Shown one piece after another: positions 10,011 to 21,698 of a DNA stretch of 64,000 nucleotides (position 1 is its first letter; each line of letters begins with the position of its first letter). Source of the DNA: Hyperoodon ampullatus (Eukaryota > Chordata > Mammalia > Artiodactyla > Ziphiidae); the NCBI GenBank assembly GCA_949752795.1, contig OX457075.1, positions 8,174,001-8,238,000 of the forward strand. The letters are read 5' to 3'. Made by a program: the position numbers and the translations under genes. The notes under the pieces are model-generated. The model searched no databases and was not told where the DNA came from. It saw nothing but the letters and a program-made list of their open reading frames with translations.

Positions 10011-12458
10011 AGCTTTTTACCTATTAACTTTTTAAATAGCAGATGACAAGATACGAACATGATCTTTAGTAGGTCAGGTGAGAGAAACGGGTTGTAGGTT
10101 AGTTTCACGTTCTGCTGTCCTTTGACTTCGAATGCCTCTCACCGTTGGATTTGGGAATATCAGTTCAGTCCCTTCTCCATGCCCTCCCTCCCCCAACCTT
10201 TCCATGAATTTCTAGGAATTATTCATCAGCCATACCCATTTCCAGCCTGGAGGTAGACGTCTTCTTTTAGCCTCTGCTCTTCCTGAAAGGACGTCTCGCC
10301 CTTCCCGGCATCATTTGGATTACTCCAGGCATAGTGTTCAATGTCACAAGCCCCGATCATAATTTCTGTGGCTGGAACTGGTCATTGAGAGAAGTCACTC
10401 GGGCCCGTTGGAGAGCAGGCTTAACATTTTTTTCCAAGCAAAACCAAACCTGCTTTGACATCCAAGGCGGGTGCTGGGAAACATCAGTCTGAGAGGTTTC
10501 CGTTTTGATCAACAAGGTCTCCAAACTTCCTCCGCTTTCTGCGATCTGACAGGTTCCTGCAAAACACAGCTCTGACCCTGAAGAGGCCTCGGGAAGACGA
10601 TCGAACAAGAATGCCATAAAAGCTGGGTTTTAACTTCATAAAAATAACAGCTGGTGAGACTTGGATGGAAAACATCCTGGGAGTCCAGAGAAAGAACAAG
10701 TTCACGAACACGCACACACACCCTGCAAGGCTCTGGACCACGTGCATCTTCATCTAATTAGACGTGTACAAACCTCAAACATTTTTTTAAAAAGAGAGAA
10801 AAGTTGAAGCCGGTAGTGACTAAGGCTGAAAGGGAGAGGAGACCCAGGGCTCTCCCTGCGTTGCTCGTGGCCAGACATCTTCTCCCATCTACCCCCACCC
10901 CAACTTTTCCCCCTCTCTTCCAGACCCCTGAAGAAGGCATGTACCAGAGATGGCTGTCGTGGAGCATAAAGAAATAATTTCAAAAATCTTCCAAAGGCTG
11001 GCAGCATAAAAACCCCTGGGTCTGTCGTTTCTCTGTTTCTGCAAGCAGCAAAAGATCCATAATTCTCACATTTAATGTAATTCCAAGGCATCTAAAGTGA
11101 TTTACAGTCAGTTTACTCAATACTTTCAGCTTTATTTAATGTAACAGTTATGGCACATAAAAAGTTTATTGAAAATCCTTTGGGAGTGCGACTGAGTAAA
11201 AAAGAGTCGTTGCTAATACCATTACAGGAACAGGAGCAAAGGATTTCAGCCTGTTTTCTCTCTGACCTTTATGGTCCCAGGAACAAGGGTTATGGAGGGA
11301 AGGACCTCTCTCTGCCATCACGTGGACTCGCACCAGGCCAGCTCCAGAGCTGTCATCTTGGCTGTTTCTGGATGGCTCTTTCTCAAGCTTGGCTGGCAAG
11401 GCGACTTGGATGGTAGCCCTCGGTTTAGATTACCCTGGAGCCTCTATTTTTATGCAAAATCCAAGTTCAGAAAGACCCGCTAAAGGAAAAAAGACAACAT
11501 AATCATTCTTTCCCCTCTAACGTTGCCCTGTTCTCTATTTTTTTAATCAGCTCCACTCTCTGGTTGCCCCGCCTTCCCTGGAATTAGGTTCAGCCTCCCG
11601 GAGTGCCCCCCAGCCATGGATGGGGGGTGGAGGGACTTGAGCAAATAGTCTAAGACCCTTTGCAACAGTCAGGTTTGGTTACCGCTCTGGAGATGAAAAC
11701 ACTGCTGTTTCCTGTGGTCCCCACGCTGTCTCCATCAGAAAGGAAATAATCTATTAAAAGAGTTCCTTTCACTCTTAAAATACTTGACATGTGCCCATAT
11801 AACTTCCCATTGGCTGTAAAAGAAAATTAAGATTCAGAAGATAGCTAGGAAGGCAAACCCCCAAAGCCTGACTGCACGATGTCTGTGAATTCAGTGAATA
11901 TTGCTTCTTGTCTCTGGTTGAATCATGTCATTTCCTGTGTCTGCTCCTGCCTGTGACTGCTTGTATTTGGGAATTTGAAAAACCTCAGTGGCAATAGAGC
12001 AGATCTTAGTGTAGGTGAATATCAGCATTGAGTCCTTCATTCATCTCTCTACTAAATGTGCACCTATCTTCTAGCCATAAGGCATTTCTTCATCTCTTTG
12101 GTAAAAGTAGTATTCTTGGGTCTCTCTCTCACATACACACACAGGTAGCTTTTTGTAGCTTTTTGTATTTTATCTCTTTGTAGATTTCATGACAACTGAA
12201 GTTTTTCTCTTTCATACACACATTTACATAACAAAACATTTTCAATGAGTACCATTTCAAATTGAATTACCCACTTCCCTTTCTGCTTAAACAAAGTACT
12301 CTGCACTAAGAATATTTAAAGTTTTCCATGTTGTCTCAAAATCATTCAAGGGCAGTGGTTTTACTGAGTGGTGATGCAATGATGCTTTCAGGATCTTTTG
12401 AAGCATCTTGTCCTGACTCCAAATGGCTTCCTTTGCTTTTGAGCTTCCATCACGGTTT
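10011..12458. other. Unique, repeat-poor stretch
   Basis: About 2.4 kb without a clear interspersed repeat. Minus-strand open frames around 10357-11091 (up to 113 codons) and a plus-strand one at 11150-11416 show no recognisable family. A small CA stretch lies near 12130. No promoter-like CpG cluster is seen. Confidence 0.5.
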
Positions 12459-12478
12459 CACACACACACACACACACA
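12459..12478. repeat. CA microsatellite
   Basis: About ten CA units. Confidence 0.95.
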
Positions 12479-13555
12479 TTCTTTTTCAGTTTCATACTTT
12501 TCTTGTTGCTTTTAGTTTTATTTTCCCTCTCACCTTCTAACATCTATACTGAGTCAGACACCATGTAATCACATTTAAAGCTTGGTTTTGTGGTATGTAC
12601 TTTAGTTTTTCGGAAGTATTTTTCTACCTGCCTCCTGATTCTCACCTGGGCTCTTATAGTATTTATTGCCGCCAGTTAAGTATTCAGCCTACCTGTGATA
12701 TATATGAGGTATATATTGTGTATGTGTACGTGTGGGCATCTGTTTACACATACGTGCATATACTTGAGAGTTAGTCTAAAAGTTAATTTACACAATTCCT
12801 TACAAAGATTGTATAGGGGGTGTGGAGGAATACAACATTTCCCTCTTCTCTCGTCTCTGTTGGAGAGGAATAACGCCAGAGTGGCTTTTGTTCATTCTTG
12901 TGAACTCTGAATAAGGACTCTATCCTGACACCCAGGCCCTAGAACCTAACTTCCCAGGTGCCTTCACCTGTTCGGAATCCATTAGCGATTGAAAACATTC
13001 TCTCAGTACGTTTCAACAGTCTAGCGATCCAGTTCTGTCGTGGAGCTCTCTCCTTCATGTATCACACAATCACAGTTGGCCTTCCTTTTAGAAAGCACGT
13101 GCCCAGGAGAACGGTGAGACCCCTGATCCCAGTCCCGTGGACACACTTCCGGGCCTTGCTGTGAGCCTGGTAGGACACCCACCCTTCCTCAGATCACCTC
13201 CCTCTGCCTCCGCCTCGGGAGATAACTTTGTGGATACACAAGGGTAGAGTCAAGTTCGTGGTAAGGTTTGTATCTTTCTACTCTATTATCTTCATACTGG
13301 TCTGTTCTTCAGGTATTGGAGTCACTGCTGTAAAAAAAAAAAAAAAAACCCAAACAAAAAACAACTCATTTTCCTCGCTGGAGGACCTTCCAGGATTTGA
13401 GGACACTTGGAGTGACAGGTTGGGATGTGGGGTTCTCAGCAGGTGCGGAACCCAGTGGGGTTCATCAGAAAATGCTTTACAACTGATCTCTGCTAGTAAC
13501 TGGCTCCTGAAGGCCACAGCGTTTTGCAAAGAGCTTTGACGCGTGTACCTAATTG
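12479..13555. other. Unique sequence
   Basis: A TA/TG-rich patch is at 12690-12770 and an A17 run lies near 13331. No gene or SINE body accompanies the A run, so it is simple A-rich sequence. Confidence 0.5.
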
Positions 13556-13700
13556 AATCTCTAGCAAACAGCATGTATGGGTATGATCACATGTCACAGC
13601 TGCAGAAACGGATCCTTAGATAAGTGATTCAATCAATACTGCATAAGAAGTAGTGGGACTGGAGAGCCAGTAACTCCAAACTTTGTGCTGTTTCATTCCC
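13556..13700 (-). mobile_element. Degraded MIR
   Basis: CACAGCTGCAGAAACGGATC and AGTAGTGGGACTGGAGAGCC loosely follow the MIR reverse complement. Confidence 0.4.
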
Positions 13701-14627
13701 TCTGGTTTGCAAAGCAACGAAAGTCACCCAGTCTACTTTGGGCAGCTCTTCGTGACCCTGAAGTGGTGAATGTCTCTAACTGATCCCTCTCTGCTGTCAT
13801 GTCTCACATTCTCCTCCCCAAAAGACCTTGCTTTCAATGAATACTACTAAAGAGTTATTTAATAACGGGCGTTGCCAACAGTCCCAAGGGTATTTTCTTT
13901 TAATCAGAAACCTCTTAAAAACCCCGAAGACTTCAAGACTGAAGCAAGTAAAGGCCTGGTGGCAGACAGGGTAGAAGAAAAAAAAGGGGAGAGAAGGCAT
14001 TAGTCAGCACCAGTGACACTTCAGCATCTTGCTAGTGGCAACTTCCTTGTAAGCACAGCTTGATGTCACCAACTGGCCTGACACATTTGTCTAAGGCCTT
14101 TCCGGTCAGGGTAGTTGAATCAGTAGCCACGAGAGGGCAGCAGAGGGCTGGAACCACTGGTTAGCATACAAAGTACGGTAAATTTCTCAGGATAAGGCGA
14201 AAGCACAGTCCAGGGAGACCCAACAGGATTGTCATATGTAGTGAATACTGTGAAGCTTCTTCAGGCCCAAAGCGTCCATGCCGCAAGGGCTGGGAACACT
14301 GGCTGCTGACAGCTCACAGCTGCGTAGTCACTGAGAATTGCCCTGGGCAGCAGGGAATTGCTTGGCTCAGGTTATGCCTTCTCTATGGGCACGGCCAGTG
14401 ATTGGCTAGTGCAGGGATGGAAAGGTCTGGCCACCTTGCCTCAGTGTGGGACAACTGTCCAAGATCCTGGCTCCAGGACTGGGTGAGGCCTCCACTACAG
14501 ATCAGTTTTCCCCTCTGTCCCGGCTTCCTTTCAGGGGCGTCTCCAGAGACCACCTCCTCATAAATATATAGTCCTCAGAGGCGGTTTCCAGGGAGCCCCA
14601 TCTATGGTATTCAACATCCTGGTATCA
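13701..14627. other. Unique sequence containing a CTCF-like site
   Basis: No gene or repeat recognised. See the CTCF-like word at 14127-14141. Confidence 0.5.
14127..14141 (+). promoter_or_regulatory. CTCF-like motif
   Basis: CCACGAGAGGGCAGC matches the CTCF core (CCASYAGRKGGCRSY) at all positions but one. It lies in unique DNA. Motif evidence only. Confidence 0.5.
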
Positions 14628-14642
14628 AGAAGGCCAACGGTT

Positions 14643-14989
14643 GGGCGTCCCTCGTGGTGCAGTGGTTAAGAATCCACCTGCCAATGCAGGGGACACAGGT
14701 TCGAGCCCTGGTCTGGGAAGATCCCACATGCCACGGAGCAACTAAGCCCGTGAGCCACAACTACTGAGCCTGTGCTCTAGAGCCCGCGAGCCACACGACT
14801 GAGCCCACACGCCTAGAGCCCGTGCTCCGCAGCAAGAGAAGCCACCGCAATGAGAAGCCCGCGCACCGCAACGAAGAGTAGCCCCCGCTCGCCACAACTA
14901 GAGAAAGCCCGCGCGCAGCAACGAAGACCCAACGCAGCCAAAAATAAATAAATTAAATAAATAAATTTTAAAAAAACCACAAAAACAAC
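14643..14989 (+). mobile_element. CHR-type SINE, long subtype
   Basis: B box GGTTCGAGCCC, the long-subtype body and the CAACGAAGACCCAACGCAGC 3' tail, ending in an AAATAAAT-rich tract. A 15-bp TSD, AGAAGGCCAACGGTT (14628-14642) and AGAAGGCCAGCGGTT (14990-15004), has one mismatch. The repeated central block is shorter than in the 8640 copy. Confidence 0.96.
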
Positions 14990-15004
14990 AGAAGGCCAGC
15001 GGTT

Positions 15005-16059
15005 AACCCAGCAGAGTAGGGAATGGATTAGCATTCAGCCTGGAACACTCATGAAACAAGCAGGGAGTCCAAGGTCAGGGCTGGAGGCAGATGAGTGAAG
15101 GAAGTGATAGGGCTCGGATCAAGCAGGAGGACCTGGGATGCAACTAGAACCCAGTCCAACATCCAATGGAGCTGGGACCACAAACGCCAGAGCCAAGAGG
15201 AACAGAGTGGACCAAGGATGGACGTCACACTCCTTCAATAACACCGAAGGGGACCTTGTTATTTTTCACTGGAGCAGACGCAAGCGTGGTCGGGTGGCAA
15301 GGTCTTCTCCTGTGCCCTCCTGCCCACGCTCAGCTCCCAGCACCGAGCAGCCAGCAGCACCCACGCCTCCAGGCCCCACCCAAGCACTGTGTGTGCTTGC
15401 ACTGACCGTGGTTGCACTTATTACTCTGGGGCGATCCCGGGACCCCTAAGCTAGGATCACATGGCACATTCAGACGTGCCCAGAAACACCGTTTCCTATG
15501 AAGATGTGGCCAAGGAGACTGGTGAAAAATAGAGTTTCTTTGCTTTTAAGATCCCTCTTCAATTTCCCTGAAATTCTTTGAAACCCTGGGGCATGTAGGC
15601 CATGGCCTGTTTTCAAGTTCATGGTAGGATTATTCCACCTAAATAATAGAGGGGCCAGGCCTTTCTAGCTTCGGCAGAGCCCCCTTCATGAAGCCTCCTA
15701 TTGTTAGAGAAACAGACTCCGGGGATTGAATGCAGCAAATTCAGCTTTAGAGGAGCGTGTACCAGAGTCCGGGGCTTCCGCAGGGAGGTGACTGAACGGC
15801 CCAAGGATTAATGTACTATTATTACATTACTCTTTAAGCTTCAAAGGTCTGCCAGGAGTGCTAAGCTCACTATCTAGTCCATGACATTTTAAGAACAAAT
15901 AATACATTAATATATTTAATTTGAGAATAAACACATACATTACAGGCAAGGGATTTTGTCTATGCTGATAAGGCACCAAATGACCTTTCCAGAGCAATCC
16001 CAGCACGCAGAGCTGAAAAGGGACGTGTTCCAAAAAACCTTTTATATCTATTCGGCTGT
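15005..16059. other. Unique sequence
   Basis: No recognised repeat or exon. Open frames of 60-109 codons on both strands lack known domains. Confidence 0.5.
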
Positions 16060-16260
16060 AATGTGTGGGCTTTAATGCAAGCTTGGCCCGTGTGGTGCTG
16101 CAGCTACCACGGTCTTCAGAGATGGGAGCTTTTGCTATAATTACCCCCTTTGACACTAATCTGCAGGAACACTCCGTCTTGTTGCCTCAAATTAATCAAT
16201 TAAGTGTCAAACCACAAAATGTTGGAGATTTGGGTTTGGATTTATTATCTTGGCAGACAC
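16060..16260. promoter_or_regulatory. Candidate conserved non-coding element
   Basis: Unique DNA with clustered words: GACACTAATCTG, AAATTAATCAATTAAG (homeodomain/PBX-HOX-like) and AAACCACAAA (RUNX-like). No open frame of note. This rests on motif clustering alone. Confidence 0.35.
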
Positions 16261-16486
16261 TTCCTCCTTCAGTCCCTTGGCTTCTTTTCTCCTTCTCCCT
16301 TGCAGGGGAGCTGGCTTTGCAAAATGACCAGTCACTCATTGTTTATTTCTGGCCTATTAGCAAAACAGTTGAAGTTGCATAAGCCTAGTGCCCAGGACTG
16401 GAGCGGCCCTGAGGTTGACGGCTTGGATAGCATTCAGGCGAAGTTGTGTATCTGTGGGGTTTCTAAAATTTATTTTAATTAGTTAC

Positions 16487-16668
16487 TTTTTTTTATTGGG
16501 GTATAGTTGCTTTACAATGTTGTGTTCGTTTCTGCTGTACAGCGAAGTGAATCAGCTGTAAGTATACATATAGCCCCTCCCTCTTGGACCTCCCTCCCAT
16601 CCCCCATCCCACCCATCTAGGTCACCACAGAGCACCAAGCTGAGCTCCCCGTGCTATACAGCAGGTTT
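16487..16668 (-). mobile_element. L1 3' UTR fragment
   Basis: TTATTGGGGTATAGTTGCTT, then the TTTCTGCTGTACAGCGAAGTG block and the TCCCTCCCATCCCCC tract, ending near GCTATACAGCAGG. Reverse-oriented, truncated L1 3' end. Confidence 0.92.
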
Positions 16669-17884
16669 CATGCCTTTCCTGGGCTTCACTTAGCACAGCA
16701 CAGAGCTGATGAGCTAGCATCCTCCTCTGTGCTTGCTAAGCTCAGCCATTTTGGAGCCCACGTTAATTGATGGAAAGCCTTGTTTACCGTGACGTCACTC
16801 TCCCAAGGTGAGCCAGGGACAGGCAGCTGTTTCCAGAACGCCCTGCTCAGAACGTCTGTTTTCTCCAGGGTCCTTGGCTCCCCTCTAGCTGTGTCTGGAC
16901 TTGCTGCCACTGTGGGCTCCAGGGGGACCTGGCGATGGCTGAGCAAACTGCCGAGGGGCCTGGACCAGGGCTCTGGGTCTGGCTGCCTGTGTATCCAGTG
17001 GGTTCCACTGACATCACCCCGAGAACAGATCACTTCCACTCCAGCCCACTCTCACCATCTGTCTCAGCTGAACCACATAAATGAGCTCACCCTCCAATCT
17101 CAGGCGCCACCAAAATCATGAGAATAATTCTACTTGGTGATGAAAAATCCAAGGTAAGTAAGACATGGTCCCAGTATTTCAGGAATGTATAGTCTCATTG
17201 AAGAAGCAGAGATTTATGTATGTAACAATCAGAAAAAGTAACACAGGGCAAGGCACACATATTCAATGGCTGAGCTGTGTGCTCTGCCTATGTAGGGCTC
17301 ATGGATCAGTTATCAGCGTGGTCAGAACTACCTTGTTGCTTTCCTGGAGATTATAGGCCCTTTTTAGATTGATAGGTGGGCAGACCATTCCCATGGTTCC
17401 AGAGTCTGGGGATTAGAGCCTATCCACAGTGAGTTACATCCTTTTTAAACTTTGGGAAGTTAAAATGTCCTTTCTTTGTGATATAATGGTGACAGTGGAT
17501 GGTCATTTTTTTGAAGTCTAAATTTTGCGAAATAGAAAAGTTGACTGTACTATGTTAGGTGCAAAAGATTTTATTGGTTTTGTGTTTTATGTTAACGTTT
17601 TACTTCTCCATGAAATCCCAAACTCTGAATCCCCAAATCTACAGCCCCCAAATCTGTCTTAATCTCATTTTACTGCTTCCGTGTTATCGTGGAGGGGATG
17701 ACACAGAGAAGGCAGAACACTTGCCTGGTGCCCACCACAAACTCTTCCATCCTATGCCCCTGGGGTCTTCACAAAGTTGAGGACAGATGGCACTTCATTT
17801 CTAATGGTGCCACACTTTGGTCACTCTGTGTGTTCCAGGCTACCAGCCTGCACTGATATTCCAGTGAAAACACTAGAAGGATTA
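16669..17884. other. Unique sequence with a splice-donor-like word
   Basis: Two overlapping open frames (plus 16780-17121; minus 16686-17039) have no recognisable domain. CCAAGGTAAGTAAG at about 17149-17162 is a near-ideal 5' splice site. Upstream, CATCTGTCTCAG near 17068 could act as an acceptor, but the interval is not open in any frame, so any exon would be non-coding. Confidence 0.35.
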
Positions 17885-17995
17885 TAGAAATTTTCCACCT
17901 GGAAGACACCTTAGGTAATGAGTCTAACGCCTTCATTTCAGAGCAGAGGAAATTGAGGCTCAGAAAGGGGAAAGGCTTCCCCAAGAGAAATGGTC
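17885..17995 (-). mobile_element. MIR-like fragment
   Basis: GAGGAAATTGAGGCTCAGAA and flanking CACCTGGAAGACACC follow an old repeat with the MIR-type reverse-complement core. Confidence 0.55.
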
Positions 17996-18214
17996 ACCCC
18001 CCCCTACTTGGGGTTCAGTGTCCATCATCCAGTGCATTGCTCTTGCCAGCAGCCCTCCTGGGTCCTAGATGCCAGACCCTTGGGACTGCTTTCCTTCCCC
18101 TTGGACCGTGAGCTTCCTCTCTCACTAACTAATCCTGTGATCACATGTGGGTGATTCCCAAAAAGCCCCTTTGGGGTCCCACTGATCCAAGTCAGAAGCT
18201 TCGGATTACGGTTG

Positions 18215-18345
18215 GGTATTGCAAAGGCCTGGGTTTGGAGTCAGAGAGATCTGTATGCAAACTTCACAGCTTGGACAAGTAGCTGAATCTCCGTATAGCC
18301 ATTGACCCATCCTTGAAATACGGACACGAAACTTACCTGGCAAGA
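18215..18345 (+). mobile_element. MIR fragment
   Basis: CTGGGTTTGGAGTCAGAGAG, CAGCTTGGACAAGTAGCTGA and TTGAAATACGGACA follow the MIR plus-strand order. Confidence 0.75.
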
Positions 18346-18678
18346 AGTTTTCAGCATCCACGTGATCGTGTATGAAAAACAAGCAGAGCAGGTATGAGAA
18401 GTAGAAATTCTTCTCCCCAGCTTCCCTGAGCCTGTGCTGTTCTTCTTTAGGCTGAGAAACTGGTGGCAGAGGAGGGCACAAGTCACACTGTACAGGTCTC
18501 AGCGTTGACCCTGCAAGTTTCCCTGCAAGATTAACCAGTCACGGTGCCTGGAAGCCCTAAAATATCCTCATCGGTTAAAGAGTAATGGAAAAACCAAAGC
18601 AAGGTGGAACATATCCTTTCATCTTCACCCAGTGTTGGGTTGCCTAATTCTCATGATCTGTGTTTTAATGAAGCCTTG
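18346..18678. other. Unique sequence
   Basis: No recognisable feature. Confidence 0.5.
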
Positions 18679-18688
18679 AGGAAGTCTT

Positions 18689-19101
18689 TTAATTTATTTA
18701 TTATTTAATTGAAGTATAATTGATTTACAATGCTGTGTTAGTTTCAGGTGTACAACGCAGTGATTCAGTTATACATATATATGTATATATATATTCTTTT
18801 TCAGATGCTTTTCCATTATAGATTATTATAAAATACTGACTATAGTCCCCTGTGCTATACAGTAGGTCCTTGTTGTTTATCTATTTTATATGCAGTCGTG
18901 TGTGTATGTTAATTCCAGGCTCCTAAGTTATCCCTCCCCCCCGCAACCCTTTCCCCTTTGGTAACCATAAGTTTGTTTTCTATGTGGGTCTATTTCTGTA
19001 TAAGTATATATACGTTCATTTGTAGCATTGTTTTTTAGATTCCACATATAAGCAATATCATAGGATACATGTCTTTCTCTGTCCGACTTACTTCACTTAG
19101 T
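18689..19101 (-). mobile_element. L1 3' fragment
   Basis: Reverse-oriented L1 3' UTR reaching the short block after the ORF2 stop (GACTTACTTCACTTAGT). An exact 10-bp TSD, AGGAAGTCTT, lies at 18679-18688 and 19102-19111. The 85-bp segment duplicated in the 6547 copy is single here. Confidence 0.95.
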
Positions 19102-19111
19102 AGGAAGTCTT

Positions 19112-19559
19112 CTCTTAGAGTGGGATAAGAAATTCCCTCTGACTTCCTAAGCAGCTCGCTGGCCTGCATGTGGCTTTGCAATCCAAGCCTCGCAGGAGCC
19201 CTGTGACCTTGGAGTATCCACAAGCCCAGAGGAGAAGGAATGGGCCAATTGAGTCAAGGTCCTTTGGCCAGTCTGGTCTTATATGTCTGCCCATTGAAAA
19301 CTCAACCTTCTGTTCTTTTCTCAGCCCTTTAGATTCTTTCATTTCAAATTTCCCTGAACACATAGAAAACATGCCAAAAAAAAAAAAAAAACCCCTGGAC
19401 ACCGGTGTGCCTCTCCTCCAAGGAGGCTTGGGTGGGTGAGTCACCCTGCCTATTTCCTTACCCACCTGCCTGCCTGCAAGACTCATCGTCAGGGCTTTTG
19501 TTTCCTCAAGCGATGATTTATGCCGGTGGACCCGGGGCAGGGAAAAGTCGAGTATCAAT
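19112..19559. other. Unique sequence
   Basis: No repeat recognised apart from an A15 run near 19377. A 147-codon minus-strand open frame (19115-19558) is unassigned. Confidence 0.45.
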
Positions 19560-20050
19560 TCCGCTGGGTTACCGTGTTAAATGACCAATGCACGGATGGT
19601 TATTGCTGCCTCGGGAGCAGTGAAAGCCCTTCGACTCCTGACACCGCTGTCCCCCCACTCTGTTGACGCTCAGTTAAAAATGTAAATAAAAAGACTGCAC
19701 TTTGGAGAGAGTCAGCTCAGGAGGGCGGGGGGAAAATTGCAAAAGCGAAGTTTATTGATCCCCTGGTCAAGATTCATGGCACAATAAGAGCGGGAGGCGA
19801 AGAGGGATTTTGCTTCTGAAAACGTTGATGAATAAGCACTCAGGGGCGACAAGCAGCCGGTCCCACGGAGTGATGGACGGTGGCGGGGGAACAAGATGCA
19901 TTTTTATAAATGGGTGAAAGGAGAGGAAGACTTATTAAAAAAATGAATGACCACATGTGGCAGGGATATGCCAGTAGGGAGAAGAAAGCCATTGATTTAT
20001 GTGTACTACTGGCATTTGAAAATTCAATAAAAACATTGACAAATGAGACA
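19560..20050. promoter_or_regulatory. Candidate conserved non-coding element
   Basis: About 490 bp of unique DNA with many AT-rich regulatory-type words: GTTTATTGATCCCC, TTCATGGCACAATAAG, TTTTATAAATGGG, GACCACATGTGG (E-box palindrome), GCCATTGATTTATG and TTCAATAAAAACATTG. No open frame, no repeat and no microsatellite. Conservation is not testable here. Confidence 0.4.
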
Positions 20051-20697
20051 CAAACCTGGCCATAGGACAGCGCTGGGCCTGGGGTGGAGAAACAAAATGC
20101 CCAGGTCAGGGAGAAGGAACATAAAAATATGCTTATGTTGGAAAGCCTTTATGCTAACTCGTCCACCTAAAGACATTAAGAAAACTCCTTCTGTGATCAG
20201 TGCCCGGCCCTCTGAGTCTGCAGGGCGGGGCGGGCAAAGGGAGAGGAGGGGGAGGCGGATGGTGGGGCTAGAGTGCCCCCTCTCCTCCTGCGGCCTGAAC
20301 AGAGCCGCTTTCTCACGGGCCACTGGGTGGCTGGCTTCCTTGGGCCTCCTTGCCCTGCTGCCAGAGTCCGGAATAAGAGCACCCTCGCACCTGGGGGAAT
20401 TTTCCTATTCTGTCAGGGGCTATTCCTTCCTGGGGTCCTGTTGCCAGCACTTTACCTGCACTGCCTTTGTTTTTTGTTCACCACCGTTTGTGTCATGTTG
20501 TCAATCCCCATGGGGTGGATCCTCTGGTGCCTGAGGACAGGCCTGTTTTAGGGCTCAGTAACGCTCCCGGGATCTTGCAAATGAGTAAATGAGTGTGACG
20601 GGCCACCTCTTTGACTTAGGCGCTCAGTGGTCTTTCTCTTCCTTTCTCCACTCCCTACTCAGTCCTAAGGATTTTTCCTGAAATATCTTCCCTTTGA
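20051..20697. other. Unique, locally GC-rich sequence
   Basis: A GGCGGGGCGGGC patch near 20223 is SP1/KLF-like but there is no CpG-island-scale richness. A 163-codon plus-strand open frame (20043-20534) overlaps minus-strand ones and shows no known domain. Confidence 0.4.
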
Positions 20698-21160
20698 TCC
20701 CATCCATCCATCCATCCATCCATCTGTCCATCCATCCATCCACCCACCCATCCATTCATCCATGTACCCATCCATCCATCCATCCATCATCCATCCATCA
20801 TCCACCCATCTATCTATCCATCCACCCACCCATTCACCCACCCATCCACCCACCCATCCATTCATCCATCTACCCATCCATCCACCCATTCATTCACCCA
20901 TCCATCCATCCACTGCCCCATCCATCCATCCACCCACCCATGCATCCATCCATCTATCCATCCACCCACCCATTCACCCACCCATCCACCCACCCATCCA
21001 TTCATCCATCTACCCATCCATCCATCTATCTATCCATCCATCCACCCATCCATTCACCCATCCATCCATCCATCCATCCATCCATCCATCCACTGCCCCA
21101 TCCATCCATCCACCCACCCATCCATCCATCCATCCATCCATCCATCCATCCGTCCGTCCA
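20698..21160. repeat. CATC tetranucleotide satellite with higher-order copies
   Basis: About 460 bp of CATC/CACC/CATT variants. Landmarks repeat: TCCACCCACCCATTCACCCA at 20821 and 20961 (140 bp apart), and CACTGCCCCA at 20911 and 21091 (180 bp apart). Long open frames in it read as Ser-Ile-His-Pro repeats and are artefacts. Confidence 0.97.
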
Positions 21161-21557
21161 GTCTGTGTGAAGGAGGGGTTCTGCATTTGGCACTGTGCCA
21201 GGTGGAAAGTACAGACATAATCTTTGACTTAACAGTTTGGGCAGAACCTTCTGTTGAGCATCACTTCTCTTTGGAAACAATGGATACAGAGCTCTTAGCA
21301 CCCATTACTCTTCCCAATCACAGAGGTTCTCAAATGTCACACTGATGGCTGCCTTTCCAAGAAGTCTCCCTGTGGGCCAAGTTGAGCTGCCCTGGGGCTT
21401 CTGGGCTTGCTTTGCTTCAAGCCACCCTTGGCAATATTGTATCCATGCCTTTTCTTGGCTCTCTCAACTTACCGCCCACAGTTACTCAGCTAAAGAAGGA
21501 CACTGGAAACAGAGCAAACCTGAAACAATGCTCCCTGACTGCCTGGATATGTGGGAG
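21161..21557. other. Unique sequence
   Basis: No recognisable feature. Confidence 0.5.
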
Positions 21558-21698
21558 CACACACACATATACACACAGACACACGCAGACACACAAACAT
21601 ACATACAAAGACACATAAACACGTACACACAAACACATACACACACAAACACACACACATATACAAACAGACAGACACACACACACGTGCACACAGGC
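21558..21698. repeat. Imperfect CA-rich tract
   Basis: About 140 bp of ACAC interrupted by AGAC, ATAC and AAAC units. An old, interrupted dinucleotide repeat. Confidence 0.93.

Noticed and set aside
13328..13350. SINE tail at an A17 run
   Set aside because: No SINE or L1 body precedes it on either strand.
20215..20290. CpG island or promoter near the GGCGGGGCGGGC patch
   Set aside because: GC richness spans only tens of bases and CpG is sparse around it; no initiator or exon nearby.
20694..21220. Long plus-strand open frames rich in Ser-Ile-His-Pro, and minus-strand Gly-Trp-Met-Asp frames
   Set aside because: Both are read-outs of the CATC tetranucleotide in different frames, with no start context or flanking coding sequence.
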